The notes: generated from the letters alone by a model not told the origin. DNA of 64,000 nucleotides from Petaurus breviceps papuanus (GCA_028583685.1 JAMXIF010000003.1:59726438-59790437); one strand, 5' to 3'; positions 24,801 to 35,892 are shown, counted from the stretch's first letter. Translations and numbers: made by a program.

Positions 24801-25894
24801 TTCTTGCCTTCAGAGTTTCCATACCTGGGCATAATTTGTGAGTAAACACTAGGTTTATAGCCAGGTAACAAAATATAATAACAATAATATATAATAATAT
24901 AATATATAATATAAAAGTATAAGAACACTGTTATATTCTCCATTAGCATTAGTTTCCTCATCTTTAAAATGAGGGAAGTAATACTTGAATTATCTACAAA
25001 CAGTATTATAGTGAAGAAGGTACTTTACAAACTTTAAACTTTAAATGCGACTTAATACAAGATAAATTTAAAACAAATATCTGTTTAGGTATACATTATT
25101 TTAAAGAACTCTTTAAAAATTTTAATCTGAAGAATATAAATTCAAATATACTCCTCTACAATAGTACATTTTTAAAAAATTAAACTGACAGATTCAAATT
25201 GAGGTAATAACACAAGATAAATGAACATATATCAGGGTAAAATAAAAACCAAGTGAAGTGCTATTGACAATCTTTAAAAATTCAAATGATATGCTTTTCT
25301 AGCCCTTAAAGTCTACTGTTTGCCAATACTGCCCTCTTGTGGCAAACTGTTTAAATAGGTGATTTTAATCTAAAAAAATTTTTTTTGATGTGTGTTTGGG
25401 GGGCAGGAATGCACACAATTTCAAGGACAGATTATTTTGCTTGACTAACAAGAGAAGAAAAAACAAAAATAGAATTTTGAAGTTTGAAATGATTTTATTA
25501 TATAAGTTTACAAATTAGTGAGGGGAATAGAAAAGAGATGTGGAGAGCCAACTTCTTCCTGCCTACAATCACACAAACAGGTACCACTGTCACCTATTTC
25601 TGTGCATGGAAAAGATGCATAAATGCTATGAATGTTAAATTCAAGATTAATAAACCAACCGATATTGTTTTGCTACCTTTGAGGTGGGGAGGGGGAGGGA
25701 GGCAAGAAGTCCATCCCTTTCCCTTTAAGGAATCTCTTTTGTCAATTAAGTATACACATATCAAGCTAGTACAGACTTGATAGAATTGGGTAGAGTTACA
25801 AAAGAAACAGATATATGTAGCCTGTGAGGCACAGTAGGATATGACAGCCAAAAAATGCTGACATTTTTAAACTTCACTGAAAAGCATAATATCC

Positions 25895-26259
25895 AGGACT
25901 AGGGAATCAATAAGTCCACTATACTGTGCCCTGCTCAAACCACATCTGGGGCACAGTATTCAATATGGACCCTATTTTAGGAAACACGTTGATGCTAGAG
26001 GGCACAAGGAGAAGGAAAGGTAAGAAGGCTTTCAAGTTTATGTCATATAATGATTAGTTGAAGGAACTAGGGATCTTTAACCTCAGGAAGGAAAGATTTG
26101 GGGGTATGGAGTGGTACATGATGCTACCATCATGTAGGATGGAATTGTTATGCTTAGCACTTAAAACACACACAAAAACCCTTCACTTGAAGGAAAAGTG
26201 TTAGTTCTGTACTCATGCCAAGCAGAAGTAAATTTCAATATGCAGCAATATTAGCTAAA
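25895..26259 (+). mobile_element. CR1/L3 remnant, sense
   Basis: The sense words 'aaaccacatctggggcacagt', 'ttgaaggaactagggatcttta' and 'aacctcaggaaggaa' match the CR1 ORF2 end. A SINE (26272-26417) lies just beyond its right end. Confidence 0.5.
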
Positions 26260-26271
26260 ATTACTTAAGGT

Positions 26272-26417
26272 GGGGGTAGCCAGGTGACGCAGTAAGAGCA
26301 CTGGCCCCGGAGTCAGGAGACCTGGGATCGATTCTGGCCTCAGATACTTGGAGCCCACACAAAATAACTGGCCATGTAACCTTGAGCAAGTTACTTAACC
26401 CCAATTGCTTAAAAAAG
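26272..26417 (+). mobile_element. Marsupial SINE with target duplication
   Basis: 'gggggtagccaggtgacgcag' head, tail after 'ccccaattgctt'. Flanked by aattacttaagg (26260-26271 and 26418-26429). Confidence 0.9.
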
Positions 26418-26524
26418 AATTACTTAAGGCACCCTTATACTTAGTAAATAAATAAAGCCTGTGTTCACTTTTTACCATTTGTATGCAAGATTTTTGTCTT
26501 AGTCAAAAGACAATGTGTGTTGTT

Positions 26525-26760
26525 CAATCATGTCTGACTCTTCATGTCCCAATTTGGGGTTTTCTTGGCAAAGATACTGGAGTTATTTGCTATTTCCTTC
26601 TCTGGCTCATTTGCAGATGAGGAAACTGAGGCAAACAGGCCTAAGAGATTTGCCCAGGGTCACATAGCTAGTAAATGTCTGAGGCCAGATTTGAACTAAC
26701 AAAGTTGAGTCTTCCTGACTCCACATCTGGCACTCTGTCAACTTTTCCACCTAGCATCCC
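26525..26760 (-). mobile_element. Long-type marsupial SINE
   Basis: 'tgttcaatcatgtctgactct', 'ttggggttttcttggcaaag', 'gatgaggaaactgaggcaaa' and 'ggtcacatagctag' give a near-complete long SINE in reverse. Confidence 0.8.
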
Positions 26761-26777
26761 TAAAGAAGATGTACATA

Positions 26778-26942
26778 GGGGCAGCTAGGTGGCACAATGA
26801 ATAGAGCACCAGCCCTAGAGTCAGGAGGACCTGAGTTCAAATCCACCCTCAGACACAAGACACACTTATTAGCTGCGTGACTTTGGGCAAGTCACTTAAC
26901 ACCAACTGCCCTCCAAAAAGCAAAAAAAAAAAAAAGAAAAAA
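26778..26942 (+). mobile_element. tRNA-derived marsupial SINE with target duplication
   Basis: 'ggggcagctaggtggcacaa' head, tail of A with gaa interruptions. Flanked by aagatgtacata (26766-26777 and 26943-26954). Confidence 0.9.
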
Positions 26943-27044
26943 AAGATGTACATAAATAAAATAAGTATGAGTTAAACTGATTTGATTTTATAATATTTGT
27001 GAGCCTTCATGGCTACATACCAATTCTTTTATTCTTTCCTGATT

Positions 27045-27895
27045 ACTATGCTACTTCCCAGTATTTATTCCAAATTCATGTCTTCTTTCTCCTCTACTTC
27101 TCTTACTTGATTTTCAAAATCCTTTTTGAGTTCTTCCATGGCCTGTGACCAATTCATATTTTTCTCAGAGGTTTTGATGCAAGAGATTTAACTTGGTTGT
27201 CTTCTTCTGGTTGTATGTTTTGATCTTCTTTTTCATAAAAATAAGATTCTAGATTAGTCTGACTCTCTTTATGTTTGCTCATCTTCCCAGCCAAATACTT
27301 GACTTTCTAGCTCTTTGTCAGGGTAGAACTCTGCTTCCAATTGGGGAGTAGGAGGTGGGGGGGTTGGGAGTGGGACTGGATGTACTGTCCCAGGCTTCAG
27401 GGATTTTGTATCAGCCGCTTGATCCCCCATCATCTGAGGGCACAGAGCTCTGGAAGCAGTCGCTGCTGCTGCTGCTGCTACTGCTGCTGCTGCCACCACC
27501 CCATCTCCACACCCTAAGGTCGAGACTAGACCCCAAGGGATCACTCTCCTCTTTCACCTAGGTCCCACAGAGTTCCTCCACTGTCCTCAGTGTTTGTGGG
27601 TTGAGAAGTCTGGAAAGAGCCCCAGCTGCCAGCAATTCAGTGCCCTGAGGCCTGCTCAGTCCCTGTCTGTTCTGGCACAGCCCACGCCAGACTGCACTCT
27701 GCTCCCAGCCCACTGCAACATACCCTTCCTGTTGACCTTTCAGGCTGTCTTGGGTTGGAGATTTGCTTCGCTCTGTCATTTTGTGGGTTCTGTAGTTTTA
27801 GAATTTGTTTAGAGTCATTTTTTACAGGTATTTGGAGGGAATTGGGGGTGAACTCAAGCAACTCCTTGATCTCATTGCACCATCCTGGCTCTGCC
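27045..27895 (-). mobile_element. L1 LINE 5' end: 5'UTR and start of ORF1
   Basis: Read on the minus strand, the copy starts near 27895 (a GCAGAGCCAGGATGG-like start, comparable to other L1 5' ends), passes a 5'UTR with a CAG/GCN repeat (27460-27495) and reaches ORF1 at 27282 (MSKHKESQTNLESYFYEKED). A TGA stops ORF1 after about 43 codons. Another frame then continues with MNWSQAMEELKKDFENQ, the conserved stretch before the ORF1 coiled coil. The 3' part is missing, so only the first 850 bases remain. The frames in this 5'UTR are not host genes. Confidence 0.75.
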
Positions 27896-27904
27896 TCTCC
27901 ACCT

Positions 27905-28340
27905 CTTCTTTCTCAGCAGAAGACCTCTTCACACACTTCATGGGAAAAAAAAGAGGCAATTCTAGGGGAGTTCCCTCTATTCCCCAACTCCACATTTTAA
28001 GTCATCTCAATGTCATCCCCTATTCTCTCCTATTTTGCTGCTCCCTCAAAGGTAAGATGCCTGTCCCTGGAAACACCAATGTCTCTACTTGTACCATTGA
28101 TCCCATCTCATCAGAAAGATTTTTCCATATGCACACTCCCCCTTCCCTAATTTTCAGCCTCTTCTTCATTGGCTTCTTCTCTATTGACCACAAAAAATAT
28201 ACAGATCTCTCCCATTAAAACAAAATTTTTAAAAAGCTTGACTATTCCATCCTCTCAAGCTATTACTCTTTAAACAGTCTCTTTCACAGACTTCCAAATA
28301 CCTACTGCCAATACTTTCTCACTTCCAAATCCCTTGCAAT
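27905..28340 (+). mobile_element. L2 LINE ORF2 fragment
   Basis: 'gcagaagacctcttcacacac' and 'cttgactattccatcctctcaa' correspond to L2 ORF2 sequence upstream of the RT core. The same segment recurs at 29860, showing this is a different L2 copy from the next one. Confidence 0.55.
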
Positions 28341-28825
28341 CTGGCTTTCCTTCCCATTACTACTAAGAAGAGGAGTGAGACCTTCCTCTGACCACGTCTT
28401 CTATCTCTTGCTGTGAATGGCCAAAGAGTGTCCTCTGGCGGAAGGCCCTTAGGGGCCTGGCAACCTAAATCTGAGTCAGTGCAATTTCCATCTCCCCTCT
28501 CTGAGACTTCCATCTCCTATTGCAGTTGCCTGACCTCTAAGAAGAGTGGAATAAAACCTTCTGTGGGGAGTCTGTTCTTCCTCTGCTCTTGGTCCCCAAG
28601 AGAAGGCCTAGAGACCTGATACAACGCCTATCTATGCCAAATGCTTCTGCCCCACCAAAAGCTAACATCCCTACCACCATGGCCTCTAGAGTGTGTTCAA
28701 CAAGCAACAAACTTCCCTTCGTCCTAAATTTTTCCTCTCCAACTCCTTCCATCTTTGAGTAGTCACCAACACCTGCATAACTATTGATGAAACAACCTCT
28801 AGGCCAGCCTTTCAAATGCTGGCTG
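28341..28825. other. Unassigned stretch between L2 and L1
   Basis: About 480 bases with slightly raised GC and no recognised family. Overlapping short open frames on both strands show no known motif. Confidence 0.4.
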
Positions 28826-29385
28826 AACCTCCACTCATTCCCCTCAACTCACAGTTAGAGGCAATCGAGTCACAATGCAACCCCAATAGAGTTCTGGGTC
28901 ACAGTTCAAGGGGAGAGAGAAGCACTAGTAATAAGGGAAGAGAGTACCTGGTCACAATCCCCAGGCAAAGAGAAGCACCAGCACTTGTAACTGCAGGAGA
29001 CCAGGGGCCCTTGCTGGGTAAAGACCAGAGAGCAGATGGAGAAAGCAGTGCCCATACTTCTCCCAGGGTAACACCACCTTGGAAACATCAAAAATTTGCA
29101 GACCCCCAGAACGAGCTTTGAAAACAGCAGCATAAAAAAGCCTGAAGCTTGGGACAATGCCTCCCCACCCCCAGAAGAGCAGAGCCTGACTTTTAATATA
29201 AAATTCACTGAAGAAAATAATTCCTTAAAAATTTTTTCATGAATTCACAGTATAATTGATCTATTTCTTGCCTTCTTTGGGTGGAAGAGGACTGGGAAGA
29301 AGGGAGGAAGAGAATTTGGAACTAAAAATTTAAAAAGAATAGAATGTTTAAAAAATAATAAATTAAAATGTAAAAAAAAAACCAC
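28826..29385 (+). mobile_element. Internally deleted L1 (5'UTR, scrap of ORF1, 3'UTR)
   Basis: The left part matches the L1 5'UTR (the 'cctgaagcttgggacaatg' segment, related to 27.4 kb on the minus strand). About 25 bases of the ORF1 coiled-coil region follow (actgaagaaaataattcc, compare 34515). Then the sequence jumps to L1 3'UTR (ggaggaagagaatttggaac) and an A-rich tail. About 560 bases stand for a full element of several kb. It lies between two L2 stretches. Confidence 0.7.
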
Positions 29386-29390
29386 AACTA

Positions 29391-31465
29391 TGAAACTCTC
29401 TGACCATTATCTATTGTCTTTCTACCTCTCTCTCAACTTTCCCTTGCCAAAATCTACTGTTTATCTGCCAACCCCTTGATCCCTTCAGTTATCTAATACA
29501 TTTTTGTATTAGCCACTTTCTCCTCTTTTCCCCTTCTTGACCTCTTGGTAGACCAGTTCTTTTCCCTTGAGTCCCTGTCCTCCTTATCATACTGCTGATT
29601 AAAACTTATCAAGGTTAGCCTTGGATTACTACAACCATCTGTTGCCTTCATTCCTACATATGTATAGTGCTGAATGAAGGTGGAGAAAAATCAAGCAACC
29701 CATTCTTACTGAGTCCACTATAAATGCTACACATTCTTACCTAGGCCCTCATTGCTGCCTGGCAATTCTTCTATACTTTCTTTATAAACTTATTATTCTA
29801 GTTTCCATAGTGCTTCTTCAAACCTTTTTATCTCCTACTCCCAACCTTCTTAATTGAGAACCTTGCCTCATATTTCACAGAAAAAAAATGAAACCATTCT
29901 TTGTGAGCTGCCTCTTTTCCTCTCCTCTTCATATCACTCATATACCTTCTGTCATTATCTCCTCCTTCCCCTCTGTCTCACACGAAAAGATGGCCCTAAT
30001 CATTACCAAGGTATCACTCATTACCCCCTCTATGTGCACAAGCAACCCTGTTTCATCCTGTCTTCAACAGATTATCCCCTTTGTGATTCCTATTCTCTCA
30101 TCTTTAATCTCTACTACTGGTTCCTTCCTTACTGCCTACAAACATGGCCACGTCTCCCCACTTTTAAAAAGACAAACCAACTTCATCCTTCCACCCCCAT
30201 TATCATACTATATCTCTTCTTCTCTTTGTGGCTAAACTCCTTGAGAAGACTTTGACAATAGACACCCTGCTATTTTCTCTCCTCTCACTTTAACTCTCTA
30301 CAATCTGACTTCTGACCTCAACATTTAACTGAAGTGGAATGTTTTGCTCTTCAAAGTTACTAGTGATCTCTTAATTGCCAGTTCCAATGACCTTTCCTCC
30401 ATCCTAATAATTTTTTTTTTACCTCTGTAGCTTCTGACAACCACCCTTTTCTCAACAGTCTCTTCTCTCTAGGATTTGGGGACACTACTCTCTCCTGGTT
30501 CTCCTCCTGCCTGTCTGCTCTTTTTTAGTCTTGATCCTCATTTAAGCCAGGCTCTCTAATCATAGGTGTGTCTCACAGTGCCCGTGGATTTAATTATCTT
30601 TTCCAGGCTAATGATTCTCACCTTTTCAACCTTAATCTCTCTGCGGACCCCATTTCACTTCTCTATGTTTTTCACATATCTTGAAATGGGTATCTATCTG
30701 AAACTCAGTATGCTGAAAACTGAAATGATTTTTCCCCTTAACCCCACCAAGGCCATGCAATCCTCCAAATCCTGCAGTTTCAAACCCAGGCATCATCTTC
30801 ACTCTCCCCCTCCAATAGCCAATCTGTTACAAAGGCTTGGCTTTTTCAGCTTTGTGATTTCTCTTGAAGATGCCACCTTTTGTCCGATAAAACTGCCAGG
30901 ACTCTGGTTTAGACCCTCATTCATCATGCTTGGCCTATCCCCACATCCTCTGGGTGGGCCTACCTGCTTCAGTTCTTTCTATCCTCCAATACATCACTCC
31001 ATTTAGCCACCAGTCATTTCTTTAAACTACAGACACCCCTACACAATAAACCCCAGTGACTCTTGTATGGCCTCCAGGACCAAGTACAAAATCCTCTAGT
31101 GTTCAAAGCCCTTCATGACCCACCCTCTCCCTGCCTTTCCAGTCTTTTTACATCTTACTCTTTTCCCATATATACTTTGATCCTGCGACAGACAACCTTG
31201 CTGTTTCAGAGGTTCAGAGCATTTTCTCCAACTGTCCCTCAGACCTGAAATGCTCTCTGTGGCTTCCAAGTAAAATCTCCTTTTTCTACAGAAAGTTTTT
31301 CTCAGTCTCCTAACTCTAGTGCCTTACTTCTTTTATTTCCCATTTATTCTAAATATAGCTTGTTTGTACATAGTTTTTTGTCTCTCTCATTAGAATGAGC
31401 TCCTTGAGGGCAGGAACATTTTGCTTTTTTGTAACCTCATTGCTTAGCAGTTACCTAGCACAGTG
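29391..31465 (+). mobile_element. L2 LINE, about 2 kb, ORF2 to 3' end
   Basis: Strongly pyrimidine-rich sense strand. Landmarks: 'ttgcctcatatttcacagaa' (29866), 'tgacttctgacctcaac' (30308), 'ggacactactctctcctggtt' (30479), 'caaagcccttcatgaccc' (31105) and 'gagctccttgagggcagga' (31396). This covers the reverse transcriptase region through the L2 3' end, in order. Open frames of 115-146 codons here (29854-30255, 30566-31006) are decayed L2, not host genes. Confidence 0.7.
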
Positions 31466-31469
31466 TTCT

Positions 31470-32222
31470 CATTGATGGGGTGCTTGGGTCCCTGTGCTTG
31501 AACCCCAGTTTGTTAAATCACATCTCTACCTAGCCTCAAATCTCCCTAGCCTCAGAACATTATCTCCTCGAACCAGTACTCTGCATAGCAACCATTCATG
31601 ATCAAGCCCCAGCCAAATGTTTATCTCCTCTTGGTACAATAACAAACTGCACCTATGAATCCTTCACTAGATTATCTATAAGTAACTCCCTAGCTTGTTA
31701 TATGCATCCGGAATCCCTCGTTATGTATGCCTTAGGCTTGGCATATACTAAACTCCCAGCATCCATCTTGTCAAACATGACACTGTTGGGTGGCAGCATG
31801 GTCAGCCCTGACCGTTAGCTGACTTGGTGATGTTTCAAACCTAAAACCACACCTCCATGCAGCCCCACCTTGGTTATTTCCCAGTGAATTCTGGGCAATA
31901 TACCTGCGCAGTAGACATTAAAAGTATATGTTCCTTTAAGAACTGACCACTTTAACTCCTCCTTGATATGGCCCTGATTCACCTAGTTAGCATAATTGGC
32001 ACAGGTTATACTATAGAATATCCTATATAAACTTTTATTGTACTCCTTTAAGGTTGCAGGTTCCCTAAGAACTCTTGCCTGCTGTATAGTGCAACAATAA
32101 ATCTTTGCTACCTTAGCTTAAAGAGTGCTTGTGTCCATGAATTCATTCTAGGCTGCTTTCCAGGGACTCTGGTTATTAGGGTTCCTGGACTCATGAACTC
32201 CTTGACCCCCATGTCATCAACA
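31470..32222 (+). mobile_element. Solo LTR-like remnant of an endogenous retrovirus
   Basis: Fossil LTR-like sequence between two L2 stretches. Parts visible are a U3-like region, a TATA box (TATATAAA, 32024-32031), a poly(A) signal (AATAAA, 32096-32101) about 70 bases later, and a U5-like tail ending near 32222. TATA-to-AATAAA spacing and overall composition suggest a class I (gamma-like) LTR. No internal retroviral region is seen next to it, so it looks like a solo LTR. The left boundary is uncertain: an alternative start near 31784 (tgttgggtgg) would make it about 440 bases. No clear target duplication was found. Confidence 0.5.
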
Positions 32223-33275
32223 TGACCCAATGTTCTCTATATTGCTAAATCCAAAGTCTATTTTTCAGTCCTGATCCTTGTTGCCACTTCTGCATTTGCC
32301 ATCTTTGATGTACTTCTGGATACTTCCTCCACCCTGGCTTTTCCTGACATTTGTTAAGCTCCCTGAAGGCAGGAACTGTCTTTGACCTCTTTTTGTATTC
32401 CCAACTTGGTGTCCATTAGGCATTTCATGTTTATTCACCTTCCTACCTAAAAGAATCTCATGTATCCCAAAACCCCTACAATTGTACACACCTGGACTCT
32501 CTCCTAGGGTCCTCTTTCTTGACTACAAAAGTCATTAAAACCCATGAATCCAGCTATCATCTCCTAAATCAAGATGTTCAACCCTCTCATCTCTCCTGAA
32601 CTACCTTCTGAGATACTACCACCTACTTTCCACTCATACATGCAAATCCATCCCTCTTCTTTTGAGGGTACCACCATAATTCTAGGCACTCAAATTCACA
32701 AGAAACTGTTCTATGGTAATGCTGAATTGACTATTATAATAGCCTCCTAATTGGTCTTCACATATCCAGTGTCTCCCTCTAATCCAATCCATCAGTTTCA
32801 AAATCAGTGTTTCTAAAACAGTCTAACCATGTCATCTTCCTCCTTCAGAAGATTGAGGGGCTCCCTATTGTTTTTAGGATAAAAAGGAATTTAAAGCCCT
32901 TCCCAATATGATTGCAGCCTGCCTTGTGACACTGATTAGGTTTTGCTTCTTACACTGATTTTTGGCCAAGTTGGCCTTCTTGCTCTTCCCTGTACAGAAC
33001 ATTCCCTCTCTCCCATTTCCTATGAACAGGTTGCTCCCCATGCCTAGTATGTTGTTTCTTGGAAGCTCTACTCCCTTCTCTACCCCCTGCAGTTTAGATT
33101 CCTCCTTCTTGATGGTCTTCTGCCAATTAAATCCCCTCAAAAATCATTATATCCCCTATGAAGTTTTATTTTCCCAAGAGGATGCAAACTCCTGGAGGGC
33201 AGGCATTGTCTCACTTTTGTGTTTGTATACCCAGTTCCTAGAAAAATGCCTTAAGTGCTTGATAGTTGCATAAAA
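32223..33275 (+). mobile_element. L2 LINE fragments
   Basis: 'aatccaaagtctatttttcag' (32250), 'gaccaccataattctaggcac' type sequence (32665), 'gactattataatagcctccta' (32728), 'ttaaagcccttcccaata' (32890) and 'ctcctggagggcaggcattg' (33190) are L2 landmarks. Order suggests two overlapping remnants, since an L2-tail-like part (32350-32420) occurs before ORF2 parts. Confidence 0.6.
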
Positions 33276-33359
33276 AATGGGAAGCACTGCTTTTGTCTTG
33301 TTAATTTTTTATAAAATGGGTCATCAATAAACTCCATTATGATGCATAATAACAGAAAT

Positions 33360-33527
33360 TACACTTACCTAAGAATCATGAAACCTGTGTACATACTAGC
33401 CTTGGCTATGTCACCAACTACTCGTGTATTATGACTAGGGCATCACACTGTCACTGAACATACCTTCCTCTTATGTAAAAGGAAGTAGACAAGAATTTCA
33501 TGTCTTGTTCAGCTCTAACCTTGGAGC
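33360..33527 (+). repeat. MIR-like remnant
   Basis: 'ggctatgtcaccaactactc' and 'acataccttcctcttatgtaa' fit a diverged MIR between L2 and L1. Confidence 0.4.
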
Positions 33528-33769
33528 TACAGAACCCACAAAATGACACAGAAAAGCTAACCTCCCACTGAGAACAGCCCGGCAGGCTGGCAGGAAGGGG
33601 CCAGCACAGCACTCTGGGAGCTAAGCCCAGCCCTGCTTCAGCTGGAGGTCTTAGCCCCAGGGTGGCCTGACCAGACACCAGCTAAAGGGACTTCAGATCA
33701 CTAGCAGCTGTAGCGGTTTTCAGAAGTATCAAAACATAGAGGATAAGGACAAAGTGTGAGGTAAGTGCA

Positions 33770-33879
33770 GTCACTATATTAGAAGTAGATCTTCATGTTT
33801 TAAAATCTTTTCTAGAAAAAAATGCCAATAATAGCCATTCAACCAGAATACGTAAATTATTACTTAATCAGATATAAAA
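33770..33879 (+). repeat. 110-base block matching PCMTD1 3'UTR (copy 1)
   Basis: This block equals 37793-37902 on the same strand with one mismatch by eye (cgtaaa here, cataaa there, near 33852). It lies inside L1 5'UTR-like sequence. See the matching entry and the finding. Confidence 0.9.
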
Positions 33880-34671
33880 CTTTGGGATTTGGTAGTGCGA
33901 TCCAACCTTTATTCCCTGGAGGGAGAAGCCACTGAGAAGCTATGGAGCGTGCAGCCACTGGCACGTGGCAGCTTCAGCTCCTGGCCTGCAGATTGTAGGG
34001 GGACCAAGCTACCAGTCTGAGGGGTAATTGCTCTTGCTTTTTTAACCTGCTTGGATCTGGATCACTGTCTAGGTTGGAGGTCCCCGGGTGTGTGACCAGC
34101 TTGCCAGAGTGTGTGGAGGCTTCAGAGAGGGCACCCAACTAATACCTTAGGCAGCTGAGAAAACCCCAGTGTTTGGGATGAAGCTACCCTGTCTGGTAGC
34201 AGAGTCCTACTGCAGCAAAAAGCCCAAAAATCAAATAATTGAGTGGCAACATGAGCAGGCAAAGGAAGCAAACCAAGCAGAGCAATCCAACTTTACACTC
34301 CTATTTGGGGGACAAAAAGAATCAAAGCATGGAACAGGAGGAAGACAGTGAAGTCAGAACTCCTGCAACAAAAGCTTCCAAGAAAAATATGAGCTGGTTA
34401 CAGGCCACAGAAGATCTTAAGAAGGATTTTGAAAATCAAATAGGAAAAGTGGAGGAAAAATTGAGAAATGAGAACAATGCAAGAAAGTTATGAAATGAGT
34501 CAACAACCTGACTGAAGAAAATAACACCTTAAAAATTAGACTAACTCAAATGGCAAAAGAGGCTGAAAAAGTCAATGAACAAAAAAATACCTTAAAAAGC
34601 CAAATTTGCCAGATGGAAAAAGATTCTCAAAAGCTCACTGAAGAGAATCATTCCTTCAGAATTAGACTGGA

Positions 34672-35071
34672 NNNNNNNNNNNNNNNNNNNNNNNNNNNNN
34701 NNNNNNNNNNNNNNNNNNNNNNNNNNNNNNNNNNNNNNNNNNNNNNNNNNNNNNNNNNNNNNNNNNNNNNNNNNNNNNNNNNNNNNNNNNNNNNNNNNNN
34801 NNNNNNNNNNNNNNNNNNNNNNNNNNNNNNNNNNNNNNNNNNNNNNNNNNNNNNNNNNNNNNNNNNNNNNNNNNNNNNNNNNNNNNNNNNNNNNNNNNNN
34901 NNNNNNNNNNNNNNNNNNNNNNNNNNNNNNNNNNNNNNNNNNNNNNNNNNNNNNNNNNNNNNNNNNNNNNNNNNNNNNNNNNNNNNNNNNNNNNNNNNNN
35001 NNNNNNNNNNNNNNNNNNNNNNNNNNNNNNNNNNNNNNNNNNNNNNNNNNNNNNNNNNNNNNNNNNNNNNN
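34672..35071. other. Assembly gap of 400 N
   Basis: A run of exactly 400 unknown bases lies inside an L1 copy. The round number suggests an estimated or default gap, so the real length of the L1 is unknown. A reading frame drawn across it has no meaning. Confidence 0.99.
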
Positions 35072-35369
35072 ATATATAATTTTACATGTAACTGGGAAAT
35101 AAGATATTCAGGGACTGGGAGAGATCCACCATGCCCTACTGGAAAGTCAGAGGGGGTATGGAAGATATGGGAGAGAGCAAATCAGAGGAGGGATTATCCA
35201 GTGGGTTCGCTATTTTGGCGTGGTGGGTAAGGGAAAAACAGGGAGAAAATTTGTAACTCAAAATCTTGCAGAAATGAATGATGTAAACTAGAAGTTATCA
35301 AAACATTTGATTAAAAAAATAAAATAATAAAATTACATGACCCACCTCTTCCATTTAAAGATCATAAAG

Positions 35370-35700
35370 CATTTGAGTCATGGAGTCCCATCCTTTCATT
35401 TTACAGATTAAAAAAAAACTGAGGGGAGGCTAGGTGGCGCAGTAAGACCCCTGCCCCAGAGTCAGGAGGACCTGGGATTGGTTCCCGCCTCAGATACTTA
35501 ACACCCACACAAAAAAAACTGGCCGTGTAACCTTGAGCAAGTTACTTAACCCCAATTGCTTAGAAAAAACAAAACAAAACAAACCTGAGAGGTTAGGAGA
35601 TTTGCTCAAAGTTGTACAGTGGTTGTGTGTGGTAAATCAAGGCTTGAGTCCAGGATTTGAAAATTCAAATCTAGCACTCTTTTCACTAAACCAAAACATC
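35370..35700 (-). repeat. MIR interrupted by a younger SINE
   Basis: 'tttcattttacagattaaaa' (left) and 'gagatttgctcaaagttgta' followed by 'aatctagcactcttttcact' (right) are two halves of one reversed MIR-like element. Confidence 0.6.
35423..35580 (+). mobile_element. Marsupial SINE nested in MIR
   Basis: 'gggaggctaggtggcgcagta' head and 'gagcaagttacttaacccca' end with an A/C-rich tail. The short duplicate 'ctgag' flanks it. Confidence 0.85.
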
Positions 35701-35813
35701 TTTTTCTAAAATTACAGTCAATTATTATCATTTGCACCCCTGTCTCCTACAATCATAATTTATTATTTCATTGTAAACATGAAGAGAATGTTGAGCACAA
35801 ACCACAAAAAAAA

Positions 35814-35824
35814 TTTATTTATTA
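35814..35824 (-). terminator. PCMTD1: Candidate PCMTD1 poly(A) signal (distal)
   Basis: In gene sense the sequence reads AATAAATAAA, followed within about 20 bases by a GT-rich stretch (TTTTTTTTGTGGTTTGTGC), the normal layout of a mammalian cleavage and polyadenylation site. Cleavage would fall near 35800. This is the best placed of the candidates. Confidence 0.5.
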
Positions 35825-35885
35825 CAATTCTGTCTCTATTAACAAATGCAAAAGATCTCATTTTAATTTTAATATTTTTTTCTAA

Positions 35886-35892
35886 GTCTTTA
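35886..35892 (-). terminator. PCMTD1: Candidate PCMTD1 poly(A) signal (proximal)
   Basis: In gene sense AAATAAAG lies about 65 bases before the distal candidate, but the sequence after it is A/T-rich rather than GT-rich, so it is the weaker choice. Confidence 0.3.

Larger units (their letters stand above)
33528..35340 (+). mobile_element. L1 LINE, 5'UTR and ORF1 start, gap, then 3' end
   Basis: Marsupial-type L1. The 5'UTR-like part (33528-33769) shares 'acagaacccacaaaatgaca' with the minus-strand L1 at 27.8 kb. It is interrupted by a 110-base block matching the PCMTD1 3'UTR (33770-33879) and resumes at about 33884. ORF1 starts near 34251 (MSRQRKQTKQ), contains KKDFENQIGKVEEKLR and breaks at a stop at 34491-34493. 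The coiled-coil part continues in another frame (KEAEKVNEQKNTLKSQ) up to the gap. After the gap only 3'UTR-like sequence ends in an A-rich tail near 35330. The element is not coding-competent as assembled. Confidence 0.75.
24131..35799. other. Intergenic interval between PXDNL and PCMTD1
   Basis: About 11.7 kb separate the PXDNL promoter from the PCMTD1 poly(A) region. No host exon was recognised. The interval is mostly L2, L1, SINE and LTR-like remnants, entered separately. In 24131-24700, 24930-25890 and 26960-27040 I see nothing specific besides a TAA/TA-rich run near 24870-24920. Confidence 0.7.

Noticed and set aside
27269-27544. Minus-strand frame with Ala run and Pro-rich segment
   Set aside because: It is the CAG/GCN repeat of an L1 5'UTR, directly before L1 ORF1.
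30566-31006. 146-codon plus-strand open frame
   Set aside because: It lies wholly in L2 LINE sequence, in a pyrimidine-rich strand that lacks stops by composition.
34550-35230. 226-codon open frame, longest in the window
   Set aside because: It runs through 400 unknown bases; only the first part is L1 ORF1 coiled coil and the end is L1 3'UTR.
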